A stretch of DNA of 64,000 nucleotides from Dysidea avara (GCF_963678975.1 NC_089272.1:62570574-62634573); one strand, 5' to 3'. Positions 46,791 through 57,590 are shown, counted from the stretch's first letter. Translations and numbers: made by a program. Notes: generated from the sequence alone by a model not told the origin.

Positions 46791-47052
46791 TGTGACCGAG
46801 CCTGTGATAATAGGGCATGTGGGCACATGATTTTTGCCTACTTTTTCACAGTTTCATCACTCATAACTTTTTCTACCATTATGCTATGGAATTGCAATTT
46901 TCAGCTCTTAATTAGTATGCAATTAATTGGCATTATGATGCAAGTTACAGAATGGAAATATACCTTTCCAGTACTGAGATATGACCTGTAGAGTGATGGA
47001 GTGTAGTTTGTGCCCAAATGACCTGTTTTCGCAGGCCTGGTCACATATTTTA
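46791..47052. mobile_element. TGTGACC family element, copy 3
   Basis: Left tip aatatgtgaccgagcctgtg, right tip cgcaggcctggtcacatatt, inverted. The interior contains cataactttttctaccatta, and a minor palindrome tgcaattaattggcat. No ORF. Confidence 0.75.
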
Positions 47053-47930
47053 AATGTCAAATGCACCCATATGGGTGATTTTCCAAAATTCGGTCACAAA
47101 TGTGTTTACCACATAGAAATTCTCAAAGTGTTTAAAATGATTATTCATGAAATTCTATTGAACAACAGTTTGCTGCTGCCACAATCAAAGCTATAAAAGC
47201 TTGAACATATTCACAATTCTTTTATGAGGCTGTTGTCATTAATCACTTTTTATACGTACAGTGTAATTTTGTATTGACATTTTCATTATCTGACAGTTTG
47301 CACATGCATATTAAGTTATATTAAGTTATATTACAGTCAAAGGCAATGCAAGATTTCCCAATTAGTAATAATATTATGTATAATTTTGTACCATGGCAAG
47401 GTGGCTCAGAAGTTTTCATATGGCTTCAACAATGCTGAGTAAGCTACTTTGTATCCCATTAGTAGTGAGGCTTAACTATAATCATTACTGTGGTTGACCA
47501 CCAGTTTATGTCATGTGCAAATGAATAAAATTATGCTACATATTGTAAGCATAAATCACCACCATGTACAGTACTATTACAGTATTGCAAGCCTCAATAC
47601 AATAATTATGTTTTTTTGACTGTCGAATATTTTATGGGCTAGCAGCATCAAATATGTAAGTTTAAATTTTGTGCAAAAGCTGATTTTTATACTGCCTCCA
47701 CCTGATGTTTTTTAGAAAAGCAGTTTTAAACTTTTGTGTTATGTGGGTAGAACTAATGTGTGAACTATAGACCTAATAAAAAAGTGGCACAGCACAACGG
47801 TAGATAATCTGTGTAAAAAGTGTCTAAAAGCAAATCCAGCTCCATTTTTCCAGGCAAGCATAAAGGAGAACAGTTTGCTCTGAAGTGCTAAACTTGCAAC
47901 TCATGGTTTTCAGTATTTCACAAGAGTACA
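47053..47930. other. Intronic or intergenic stretch
   Basis: AT-rich, no gene signal. A short direct repeat ttaagttata lies at 47,312-47,331. Confidence 0.4.
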
Positions 47931-47932
47931 TC

Positions 47933-48710
47933 AAGGGCGTATGCAGGGGGGTTCGGATGGTTCGGACGAACTCCCCTTTCAGAGGAAGATTTTTTAAAAA
48001 TTAAAAATCACACCAAATCTTATAGCCCTGGAGCTCTCTGTTAGCTACTTGTCCACTGGCGCTCCTCTGGAGGGTCACATCACATTAATGCTGAACCATT
48101 GCAAAGCATAAGTATTGCATCACGTGATCAATTGCGCATGTGATGCATGGTTAAAATGGCATGAGTGAAATGGCAAAGGACTGTTCAGTGGTTGGTTGAG
48201 ACAAATTACAAGGCAGCAGCTGCTAAACTTGAGTGGTCGTGATATACATGTGTCAGGTTAGCACAAACTGTGAATTGTTGATGTATATTTACCTGATGAA
48301 TGGTTTGTTTATGTCTCAATCATATTGGAGTACAAGCCAAGTCTGAAGTTATTGACCACAACAGGAGGACCGGACAAGAATAATGTATAGCTGAAAAGAA
48401 GTATTGCCAACTAAGGGACTCAAGTTTGGAGGGCTTCTGTGTGCTGAAGTTGGCTGTCAGTACGCTGTCTGGAAGTGAAGATTAGTTGCTTTTACAATAG
48501 GTTTATAGTTTCTATAAGCTGCATAAACAGCAGTATGTAGGTTGCAGCTAGTTAGATGCACAAACACCTTTTAATGTTACTGCTAAGCGCACATTTTGTG
48601 TATGCATCATTTTCGTTCAAACATGGTCTAGGGAAGCACCCAGGCCATCCCATTAAGACATTCGACTTTAAATCTGAACCCCCCTTTAAAAACTCCTGGC
48701 TACGCCCCTA
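47933..48710. mobile_element. 0.78-kb element with AGGGGCGTAGCCA-type ends
   Basis: The left end agggcgtatgcagggg with gttcggatggttcggacgaa is matched at the right by gaacccccctttaaaaactc and ctggctacgcccct, inverted. Flanks gtacatca and atacatgg could be a decayed 8-bp duplication. A 77-codon frame at 48,556-48,789 runs over the right end and is not a gene. Confidence 0.65.
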
Positions 48711-49987
48711 TACATGGAGTATGCTAGGGGAGGTGGTAAAGTTCACCTATATACATTTTTTAAAAATGCAGCACCCTATGAAGAAATAATTCATAATAAT
48801 TTAGCACTGATGGTTGGTTAGACTTTTAAAGGTGGTGGAAGGAACTGAAGGCTGAGTTGTAGATGGAGTCTGAAAGATCTGGTTACGGGCCAAGTAATGT
48901 ACACACAATCAACTTCTGTCAATGCCTATGTTCTGATAAATCAGAAGATAAAGCAGGCATACACAGTGAGGAAAACCAAAAAATTAACTATGATTTTTCA
49001 AATGCAGTATAGCATCAACATTATTATAGTACACTTTAGGTAGGAGGGTGGGGGTAAGTGAATAGTTCTCTCTGTTTGCTTGTAGAAAATTATGAATTAT
49101 TCTTCACAGAATTTTGAATGTTCATTCAAAAGATAGGCACATGGTTGGTCATTACAATACAAAGTTGAAATTCAATACTTAATGTACCATTGTACAGTGA
49201 AACATGAATAGACAAGAAATGAAAGCAATCGGCAATGATTTTATTTTCACTCGATTTGAATAACAAAATGGATGCTATTAATAAAATTTTGCCCTTGTGC
49301 TTGGCAAACACTCTTATTTTAAAACAATATTTATTGTAAGATTGCACCCTACAGAGCTTATATACTTGAAGCACTTCCTTAAGCATTTACTATAGGACTA
49401 AAGCACAAGTACAAAATTATAAATGCCTGAAATTACTGTCAATAACTTTGAAATAAGCACCTATCAGCTAGCACAAGTGTTTAAGTGCTTTCCCTATGTC
49501 AACATTAATACACACATGTGATTAGTTGCTATAATTATAAGCAGACAATTTTAAAATGACAATTAATTATCTACATGCCATACTTAAACTACATGCAGTT
49601 GCACTTATAACAGACATGTACATTACCTGTGTAAGTATTACCTTTGCTCTCATTCAACGTAGAATCTACGGGCAATGAAATGCGTGTACCACTACTAGTG
49701 AAATAGACATATTGTTTCTACACCACACACTGTACATAACACAAAATTAGCATACAATTGGATAATGTGACTATCTCTGTGAAAACCAATCTTATCACCT
49801 ATTTGTAAGTGTCAACGAATGCCAGTTTGAATCAAGCATTGTGTTTGCCAATGGGTAAGGCTACACATACCAAATTTTCATATAAGTATACCAACTCCTA
49901 ATATTTCCAGGCTATCTAATGCACAAGTAACTAACCAATAGCCAGATACTGAACTTGAACATATCAGGCAGGGGCACTAGATTCTTT
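48711..49987. other. Stretch with a one-ended repeat at 49,760-49,925
   Basis: ataatgtgactatctctgtg and the following 150 bp (cttatcacctatttgtaagt, ccaatgggtaaggctacaca) match 62,680-62,850 in the same orientation. Apart from this and the micro-exon candidate at 49,642, nothing is seen. Confidence 0.5.
49642..49665 (-). other. Candidate 24-nt phase 1-1 micro-exon
   Basis: On the minus strand cccgtag precedes attctacgttgaatgagagc plus aaag, followed by gtaata. It would add DSTLNESK between Death 1 and the linker exon without changing frame. Twenty-four bases with AG and GT on either side can occur by chance, so this is a suggestion only. Confidence 0.25.
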
Positions 49988-50316
49988 TCAATAATCACAA
50001 TTACGCTACATAGAAATACAGTGGTGAAAACAGCTCAAGCAGAGTAGTATTGTTAAAGGACAGGCCATAGAAGTCATTGTACGTGCAGTGGTGCTTTAAC
50101 TGGTATATATAACAGTTTAGTCTGGGTAATCATTAGTACTGTATTGGTGATAGTAACTATAACAGCGGCTGACCTCCCACATGCTATTTAACAACTTCTT
50201 GTACAGGCAGACAAGAAAATTAGTGTTGTTGCATGACCTGTCCTTCAACAATACTACTCTGCTTGAGCTGTTTTCACCACTGTATTTCTATATAATGCAA
50301 TCGTGATTATTGATAG
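49988..50316. mobile_element. MITE with 80-bp, about 90%-identical inverted arms
   Basis: Left arm from caataatcacaattacgcta through gtggtgaaaacagctcaagc and agagtagtattgttaaagga. The right arm is its reverse complement, from tccttcaacaatactactct to aatcgtgattattg. Length 329 bp, no ORF. High arm identity suggests a fairly young insertion. Confidence 0.95.
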
Positions 50317-50989
50317 TGGCCCCAATCAAAATGTGGGGAAAGTGTTGCTAAGCAGTGACGTATTTTTGGAAAGAGTCTATTGATGGAGATGGTACCGCAG
50401 AGAAGCTAGAGAACATGTAGAATTGAGCTAAGTTGAGTTATGGATCATTTATAGCTCAAAACAGGCTAAATAAAAATAATAATTTACAGCTCTTCTTCCA
50501 ATGATAAGTACTGCTAAAAGTATATAACACAAATGTTTACTTATTGCTGCTACTGTACTCTGCCTACTAATAACACTTAGAAACTTTACGAACAACTAGT
50601 ATGGGAAACTATTAATTTTAATTAGTTTAATTTACATATTCATTGTAATGGTCAGTTAAAGTTTTTTATATCTTTATACTCCACTATGTGTGACTACGAG
50701 TGTTATTAGTATGTAGAGTACAGTAGCAGTATTAGTGTAAATGTTTGATGTATAATTTACTCTTAGTGATACATATATCCTTCATAGTAGTTTGCTTTAA
50801 ATATGTATAATTTCAAAATGCTTTCAGGAATTTCCTAAAATTCCCACCTCTTCGTGTTCCCAGGGAGCATCGATCTATTTTCATGGAATTAAGCTCGATA
50901 GTATGCTGGCATAGCACTCTGGCCTATTACCAATTTTGTTATGCTGGCATATTTGACGCAGACCTAAAAATTAAGTACTGACCACTCAC
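50317..50989. other. Intronic or intergenic stretch
   Basis: No gene. The tract at 50,815-50,950 (ctttcaggaatttcctaaaa, catggaattaagctcgatag) resembles 37,965-38,210, an unclassified repeat. Confidence 0.4.
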
Positions 50990-51274
50990 CATATATATCA
51001 GAAACAGGGGGGAAATTTTGCCCTGCTCTATCTACATTAGTGAGAACAAGCTCCAGTTTTTTCCAACAAGCCCCAGTGTCTACTTCAAGCCATTTCTTAA
51101 AAACTTCTTTCAAGCAATTTTCATGTTTATTTCGATCAAAGGACTGAAAATCAGCTGCAATGTCATTAATGACACTAGGTTTTAAGCCAAGCTCTCCTCC
51201 AATTTCCTTCCATTTTACAGCATACTTGGTCACAACATATCTATTGAGTTCCTTCATGGCAGGCTTGTTAGTTT
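50990..51274 (-). CDS. Death domain 1 exon of the Roc-COR gene
   Basis: A symmetrical phase 1-1 exon of 285 nt bounded by atatatatag and gtgagt. It reads KPAMKELNRYVVTKYAVKWK, EIGGELGLKPSVINDI, LKEVFKKWLEVDTG and CWKKLELVLTNVDRA, matching the Death-domain helices (W..IG..LG, L...F..WL, W..L..VL). No lesion. As a symmetrical exon it can be shuffled without changing frame. Confidence 0.8.
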
Positions 51275-51322
51275 CTATATATAATATATACAATACAATT
51301 GTCAAATGGAAACACTACTTAC

Positions 51323-51790
51323 TATCAGCAATATCATCAATGAAAACTGCACATTCAACTAGTCCTGTGAACACGACATGTACAAAATGATCTGTTACTG
51401 CAGCAGTACTTAAGAGGTTGTTTATTTGGCTTCACCAACAGGTTATATGCACTAGGTGGAACATCTTTACGCAGTACAGTACAATACTTAAACAACTGCA
51501 TGTCACCAACAAATGGCAAATGCGGTCCAGGATCATCTTTGTCATGTAGTGGACAATATATGCAACAATCTGGTGGTGTAGCTTTTGGCATAAGTGAAGA
51601 GTGCACATCACCAATACACTGCTTGAGGTGTTCAAATAGCTTCAAGCGTTGCTCCCACAAGTCTTCATTGTGGACTTCATTTCGATGAACACTGATATAA
51701 CACTTGATGCTATAACTTGTAGAACAATATTGTAGTGTGAAGTTTTGTTTGCCACTTTGAAAATCAAAAAATCCTATACCACGATATATG
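51323..51790 (-). pseudogene. COR C-terminal exon with a frameshift
   Basis: After the acceptor tttgtgtag the frame continues the COR in phase 2: IYRGIGFFDFQSGK, ISVHRNEVHNEDLWEQRLKL, a Cys-rich DCCIYCPLHDKDD and PHLPFVGDMQLFKYC. The frame then ends at TGA (51,355-51,357). The neighbouring frame in the last 100 bases reads STAAVTDHFVHVVFTGLVEC and AVFIDDIAD up to a gtaagt donor in phase 1, exactly what the next exon needs. The exon length (468 nt) cannot satisfy both phases, so a one-base indel around 51,380-51,425 is inferred. Confidence 0.65.
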
Positions 51791-51939
51791 CTACACAAAA
51801 TATAAACACGTACATAACAGTTGTACAAAATAATGGCATGCTTTGTGTAATATTTAGGGATTTCAGCAATACATAATAATTATATTGAATTAATATTAAT
51901 TACTATATTGAATTAATAATTATTATACTGAATTCCTAC

Positions 51940-53542
51940 CGGCAAACCCTATGATGATTCTTGATGGACCATTTTATAATCAAGATCAACACATGATTGA
52001 AGAAGTTGTCAGACAGGAATTGGTCAGGGAAATGATACAGTATAACATTGTCAGTAAATCCTTCAACACTGCATGGAGCAACTGTCTTATTGTATATGAG
52101 CATGGAAGGAACAAAGAATACTCGACCTGTGTCTGGTAAGGATGGACGAGGAATCTCATTTTCAAATTTAGTATCTTTCTCAACTTCAATAGCAAGACCA
52201 AACTTTTCCAAGAAAGCAATAATAATACGTTTGTCTTTAATACGACCAGCCTTCTCCAATAAGTCATCAAGTAACTCCTCTTCCAGTAAGCCATGTTTAT
52301 CAAACCGAACACACTTCTTGTCCAGGTTAGAATCAGGCAGTGTTTTAGTAGTATACTCATGTGTTTTAATGACAGTGGACACAAGATCAGCAACTTCTTG
52401 AGGTGAGATAAACACGGTGTCCTTCAGTGCCTCCACTTCAGGATAATAGAGGAGGATACCTTTATTAGTATAATATTGGAGTAGTTTCAACAATGCTTCT
52501 TCATTTGCTTCCAAGCCAGCTTCTTTAGCAATATGAAAAGCATGTTCCTTAGTAATGACAGGATTTCTCTGTGATATCTCTAAAATTTCTTTCTCAAAAT
52601 TTAAATAACTTATGTATCGGTGTTTATTAATGGTAAAACCAGCTGCCTTAATAGCTACAAGTTTCAGATGTGCAAAGGCTGCTTCATCTCTTTCTTAATT
52701 ATCAATAAAAATTATGCCATTTCCCCAAAATTCTCTAACTAAATGATTGGAAAGTCTTTTTCCACGTAGGTGCGTAATAATGTTTCTAGATATAACTGAT
52801 TTTTCATTTTTATTGAGATTTTTAGCATGGGTTGCTACCATCACAACAACAGGAATAAAACGAGAGATTGAATCACTATCATATCCCTCATATCTGCTGT
52901 GAATAGTGTGCAAAGCTATCTCAATGGCTTCAAGGGTGGTCAATTCTTTTCTTGTTTTATACTCACTGTAATCACTAGCATAGCGATGTCGTCTGATAAC
53001 TGGAGCATCAAGATCTTTAGAAGCATCAAATATTAGAAACACAACATCGTGTGATGCAAGGAAGAGAAATTGAAGTTCATAATAAATCTCCTGACCACCA
53101 AGATCATAGATTATTACTCTGAAATCACCATCAGGTTTGTCTTCATTCTGTAGTAACTCCTTTGCCCTGGCTATTTCTTCTGGTCGAAATCTTTGAATCC
53201 TTTTTTCTTCAAACATTTCATTACTATTCAAAGATTCAGTCAGACAGTCTTTCATTTCACATCTGTAATGTATAGAAACTTCCCTAAGTTGTTGTTGAAT
53301 TTCTTTTTCATTCCAATTTGAGACAAAGATACGGCCAACAGTTAAAGTGTTTTGGATCTCAACCTGGAAAGTATCTGCTCCAACTGTTGAAGATTGATTT
53401 GGTTGAAATGGTTTATCTAAAAGGGAAGCTACTGTAGACGTTTTGCCAGCTCCCTCAGCTCCAAGCATTACTATCTTAAATTGGTTTGCTTTGCGTTCTC
53501 CTTTAATGGCTTGACGATGGGCGATGACAGCTTTTACATCAT
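51940..53542 (-). pseudogene. Roc GTPase and COR exon with an in-frame TAA
   Basis: The exon enters in phase 1 after atattgtag. Roc: P-loop LGAEGAGKTS (residues 27-36), a basic/acidic insert of about 65 residues in the switch I region, the G3 motif YDLGGQ (146-151), LFLASHDVVFLIFDAS (160-174) and the G4 variant VATHAKN (236-242). Then FWGNGIIFIDN is followed by TAA (52,695-52,697), after which the same frame resumes ERDEAAFAHLKL and runs through COR: YTNKGILLYYPEVEALKDTV, FISPQEVADLVSTV, LPDTGRVFFVPSMLI. The COR ends at a phase-2 donor (ccg|gtagga). Everything on both sides of the stop is conserved, so the mutation is recent, or the stop is read through or wrong. Confidence 0.8.
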
Positions 53543-53807
53543 CTACAATATATGAAACACAAATCAAATTATATAATCAATTCATACAAAGTGCATACAG
53601 ATGTGTGATGTTTATAGATATTCAATTACAAATATAATGTTAAATCACTGAAATGCACATTCTGCTGACAATGTATGTTTTCCTCAGTTCTTATTAGTGT
53701 TGTTTTTGTACTACAAAACTACTTTGTAGTTCTAAAGGGTGGTACTTTTCAGTGTATGGACTGATATACCGGACTGGAACATTTAATTGATTGGGCTTAC
53801 ATACTTT

Positions 53808-54031
53808 TGACTGGATTTGCAAAATGAGGTCTTCCACATACATTTCCACTTTATAAACTTTGACAATTCATAACTTCAGATTAAAAGATCTATTTCCTTG
53901 AAATATGGCCAGTAGTGGGCACTAACGTAGTCGAATAGATGCATGCTCGTATGTATTTTGTTAGCATAGTTATGATCTAGCGAATGGAAGCACGAAAGAC
54001 CCTTTTTCACAAATCCAGTCACATTTTTTGA
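53808..54031. mobile_element. TGTGACC family element, copy 4
   Basis: Left tip ttgactggatttgcaaaatg, right tip ttcacaaatccagtcacatt, inverted. The interior (actttgacaattcataactt) is shared with copy 2 at 23,253-23,470. Confidence 0.75.
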
Positions 54032-54185
54032 TTTTTGTACATGCCACGGTTGAATTTATTGATAGCTAAGGCAAAGGGCCTTCAGGGAGCTTGAAATCCG
54101 CTCTGAATACAAGCAATGGAATAATCAAAAACTGTTTACATTGAACACCCCTTGTGGTAAAGCACACTCTATCAGAGAGTATACA

Positions 54186-55086
54186 TATGTGACCGGATCT
54201 GTGAAAACCCGACATAATGGCGCATTATTCAAATTCTTAATTATTGAGTATTTATAATCTACTTAGCCAAGTATATGCTCTGGCCAAGTTTCAGCCTCAT
54301 ATGGCAACAACGTTTGGAGTTACAGCCCTACAAAGTAGCAACAACAGAAAGATCGATTTGTACAGCAAGTATTAGGAAAATAAATTACATGCGCTTACAA
54401 AAACGACTGTAACTTACAAACACAATGCAGTACAGAGATGCAACTTGCACCATTGTGTTCGCCATGAATAGGGGAGTCCATTACTATGTAAGGTTTTTCT
54501 TCTATTATTACCATTCTTGACTGCATACAGAGATGAAATCAGTGGAGAAAAATTGATCACGTACGATCATTTCGACGTGACGTAAACAAACGCCCATAAC
54601 TTACGTATCCTTCCGATTTGTACAGCAAGTATTGGGAAAATAAATTACATGCGCTTACAAAAACGAATGTAACTTACAAACACAATGCAGTACAGAGATG
54701 CAACTTGCACCATTGTGTTCGCCATGAATAGGGGAGTCCATTACTATGTAAGGTTTTTCTTCTATTACCATTCTTGACTGCATACAGAGATGAAATCAGT
54801 GGAGAAAAATTGATCACGTACGATCATTTCGACGTGACGTAAACAAACACCCATAACTTATGCATCCTTTAGTCTACTGCAACAAAACAAAGATTTTTTA
54901 ACTCCTCTTGAGTAGGCAAATAAGATGATATCCAGGTTTTTATCATAGGACCCTTCCTTCACAAAGAACATAAATAATTTATAAATTTTTTTTGATTACA
55001 TTTTACCCATTGCAAATCAATGGCTTATACTGAAAATTTAGGCTTGCACCATTATGTCGGGTTTTCACAGATCCGGTCACATATAC
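54186..55086. mobile_element. TGTGACC family element, copy 5, with a 260-bp internal duplication
   Basis: Tips are catatgtgaccggatctgtg with aaaacccgacataatg, and inverted cattatgtcgggttttcaca with gatccggtcacatata, matching over about 36 bp. Inside, a block of about 260 bp beginning gatttgtacagcaagtatt occurs twice in tandem (from 54,355 and 54,615) with few differences. Each block carries the palindrome gatcacgtacgatc and tcgacgtgacgtaaa, words that resemble CRE sites. Confidence 0.9.
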
Positions 55087-55237
55087 TACATACGTAAGCA
55101 GTCATACAACAATGTAACACTTTGCACAGGCAAATCAAAAGGATTCTTTTGGTATAAACATGTCATGGAGGTGAGACCTGTGGATAGGGCTCTAGTTATG
55201 CTTTCTCATTATTAAATCCACTCAAAACAAAAAAGCA

Positions 55238-55312
55238 AAAAAGAAAACAGCCAAGCCTTATAAAAAGAGTGTGGCCTCCAAAAGCCTGGATGAAAAAAGT
55301 TGTGAAATCAAA
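55238..55312. mobile_element. Single arm of the ACAGCC MITE family
   Basis: aacagccaagccttataaaa, agtgtggcctccaaaagcct and tgaaaaaagttgtgaaatca match the left arms at 41,575 and 62,385. No right arm follows; a different element starts at about 55,335. Confidence 0.7.
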
Positions 55313-55542
55313 TGATGATGACTAAAGATGAATAGTGCTCTACCAATACAGATAATATCTACCGATTTGATATAAAAGCCAAAGGATCTATGTTAATACT
55401 GGTAATATTATTGCTCTACAGTTTTGTGCTTGCTTGTTCATGGCTATGGCAATATAAAGTTGTATTATTTTATTTGCAATTATAGTGTTTGACGAAGTAA
55501 ACTCCTTGCAAGTTAAATAAGCATAATTGTACTATAGGGTTG

Positions 55543-55908
55543 GGCGATATTCAAAAAAGTGCACCACGTATATCATGTCATGATATTCAATATTATCACG
55601 ATATTACATGTAAATTAGAAAAACCATGTAATATTAATAACAGCAAGTTTTTCTGTAACTCGTATTGTTGTATCCATCCCAAAAAACAACCGTTAAGCTA
55701 CAAAAATTACATGCAACCATATGTATATTAAATGTAATTCACCGCATTTGTATTACAGCTAGATATTTCATTTCGCAAGCAATATATCACGATATATCAT
55801 AAACTCGATATATCACACTGTGTAAAAATACGTAGTCTCGATACAGTTATCGTCTCATGCTTTCATCATGATAGCAACGATATATCATTACATTGCCCAA
55901 CCCTACTG
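55543..55908. mobile_element. hAT-like MITE with TAGGGTTGGGC tips
   Basis: Starts tagggttgggcgatattc and ends tatcattacattgcccaacc plus cta. Many cgata/tatcg words make the body foldback-like (tatatcacgatatatc). Flanks ttgtacta and ctgtacca resemble a decayed 8-bp target duplication. Its right half recurs at 58,458-58,600. Confidence 0.75.
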
Positions 55909-56225
55909 TACCATTTGTCTATTTAGACTTTTTTATTTTTCAGTGACTTTGAATAGAGTATTTCTTTTTTCATGCACAACATGATAAGTTGCAGTTACTC
56001 AATTTTTACAAAGCAAATCCTCCTACCCTTTTATGTTAGAACCAATGGAAAATCTTCAAATCGAAGCTGATATTATAGCCATTTTGGTACCGATCGGCAG
56101 GGTAGTACACTACAAACAAGACCCATTCATGCCAATCATCATCATCATAATCATCACAATAAGTGCTGTGTTAGTAAAATTGATGACAACAGGCTGGAAA
56201 TAGTATGGATCTTTGAACTTACAGC
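55660..56225. repeat. Local duplication, copy 1 (paralogue of 57,976-58,909)
   Basis: From ctcgtattgttgtatccatc to tatggatctttgaactta the sequence matches the second copy nearly base for base (for example gccattttggtaccgatcgg, caatcatcatcatcataatc). The second copy contains a 376-bp insertion and a different left flank. Confidence 0.9.
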
Positions 56226-57046
56226 TTATTGTTTTACTGTAATTTAATATATTGTGCACTATATCCCAACTTGTCTCAGTACTTTAATCGATGTGCTATA
56301 TGGTCCCTACTCTAGTTGAAAATTCCAAATTTTTTCTGTGTACTTGTTTGTTAACTTTTTAAAAATTATTATGACTGGTGAACCCACCTATACTGCATCT
56401 GAATAGTGATGCGCACCCCAGCTATATTAATTATCGTCTGAAAAGTGAAGTATCTATTATGCTCCGTTGCCTACTATGTTCAAACTGTTACACAGCAGTA
56501 CGAATTCAAAAAGTACTCTGCAATCAAAATAGCCACTACGAAAAATATGGACGATTTCTGTTACGAAGGGAAGCTATCACGTGCTACCACCAAATCGACA
56601 CTTTTCACTGTCAACAAAGATGAATGGGACACAAAGGAGGACACTGGTAAGTCCATGAAGAATGTATTGTACGTACTGCGGCATGCCAAAAGGCACCAGT
56701 CGGGTTGAAGCAATGTCAAACACTGAAAAAATCAAGCCCGTAGCCTTAATCGAGTTACACTTGTCTGAAGACATCAGTCAGTTACTTACTCAATCAGTAG
56801 AAAATTCTGTTAAGTAAATTATTTTTTAAATTCTGTAGAAACTTGTTGAAAGTGTTTCGGGTCGATCTGAAAGCTTTTTTGAGCTTAGTTTTACCTAATT
56901 CCAATACTGCCTCATCGTCACCACGGAAAATTGAGGCTGTTTTTTGGGTGATATTATTATGTGGGCCACGCCTACTCCTTTGTGGTCCCTACTATACAGT
57001 TACTATCGTACTGTATGATAAGTACATATGTAATCAAGCTCTATAG
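56226..57046 (+). other. Possible small gene with a CxxCG motif, unrecognised
   Basis: Three fragments look more coding than their surroundings. One is at 56,548-56,645 (MDDFCYEGKLSRATTKST, LFTVNKDEWDTKEDT), before a gtaagt donor. A 51-codon ORF at 56,664-56,819 starts MYCTYCGMPKGTSRVEAMSN and continues ALIELHLSEDISQLLTQSVE, with a paired-cysteine CTYCG like a zinc ribbon half. From 56,838, after a tctgtag acceptor, a frame reads LLKVFRVDLKAFLSLVLPN. No family is recognised, and the first two are in different frames. It may be a decayed gene or exons of a small one. Confidence 0.3.
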
Positions 57047-57049
57047 CCT

Positions 57050-57590
57050 CTGATGATTAAGCACTGCTTATGTTGCAAAATCATATGACAAAGAAAGGTT
57101 TGGACAATTAACGAGATGACAAAATGGGACAGGCAAAGTCTAGTCATGTGAAACAAACAGAATACAAAATGTTATGAATGGGCTTTATCCACAATGACAT
57201 CAAGAACACAAGATGGCCATGTTATTTGGTGTTAACATCTCAGGAAAGCCACAGAGTCTAGCTTGCAGGCTAATTTGGGGACAAAATTGGGACTTCGCTG
57301 GGGCGTACAAAATCTCTCAGACAAAAGGGTTAGTGCCACTGTTAATATCTGTTTGATTTTCTGCATTTAAGAGATAGCTATGCCAATCGGCATTACAGTT
57401 ATTCTTTAAGCAGTATTACTGCACATATTTCCCCCACATTAAAGATTCTGTAGCCGCTGGGTGTATCCACAATGCATGTGCAATTATATAAAGTAAAACT
57501 AGCACACAGTGTGTAGCAATTACATATTCCTCAGCAATAACTACTGTAGTATACTATCATATAACTATGGAGTTACAATCAAACTGTTTG
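57050..57590. other. Stretch without a recognised gene
   Basis: No ORF, RNA or complete element seen. Confidence 0.4.

Larger units (their letters stand above)
43741..53542 (-). pseudogene. Split gene model: Roc-COR GTPase with two Death domains
   Basis: Five or six minus-strand exons with agreeing splice phases: 53,542-51,940 (Roc and COR), 51,790-51,323 (rest of COR), 51,274-50,990 (Death 1), perhaps 49,665-49,642 (micro-exon), 46,235-46,176 (linker), 44,006-43,741 (Death 2 and stop). Roc-COR proteins bind GTP and signal in large scaffolds. DAPK1 has the same Roc-COR-Death order, but here two Death domains follow. The 5' part, where LRRs, ankyrins or a kinase might be, is not found: above 53.6 kb there are only repeats. 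A TAA at 52,695 and a frameshift near 51,380-51,425 break the reading, so it is called a pseudogene. Assembly error or readthrough are the alternatives. Confidence 0.6.

Noticed and set aside
51986-52401. Overlapping frames of 117-135 codons on both strands within the COR exon
   Set aside because: They are out-of-frame readings of the conserved COR coding sequence.
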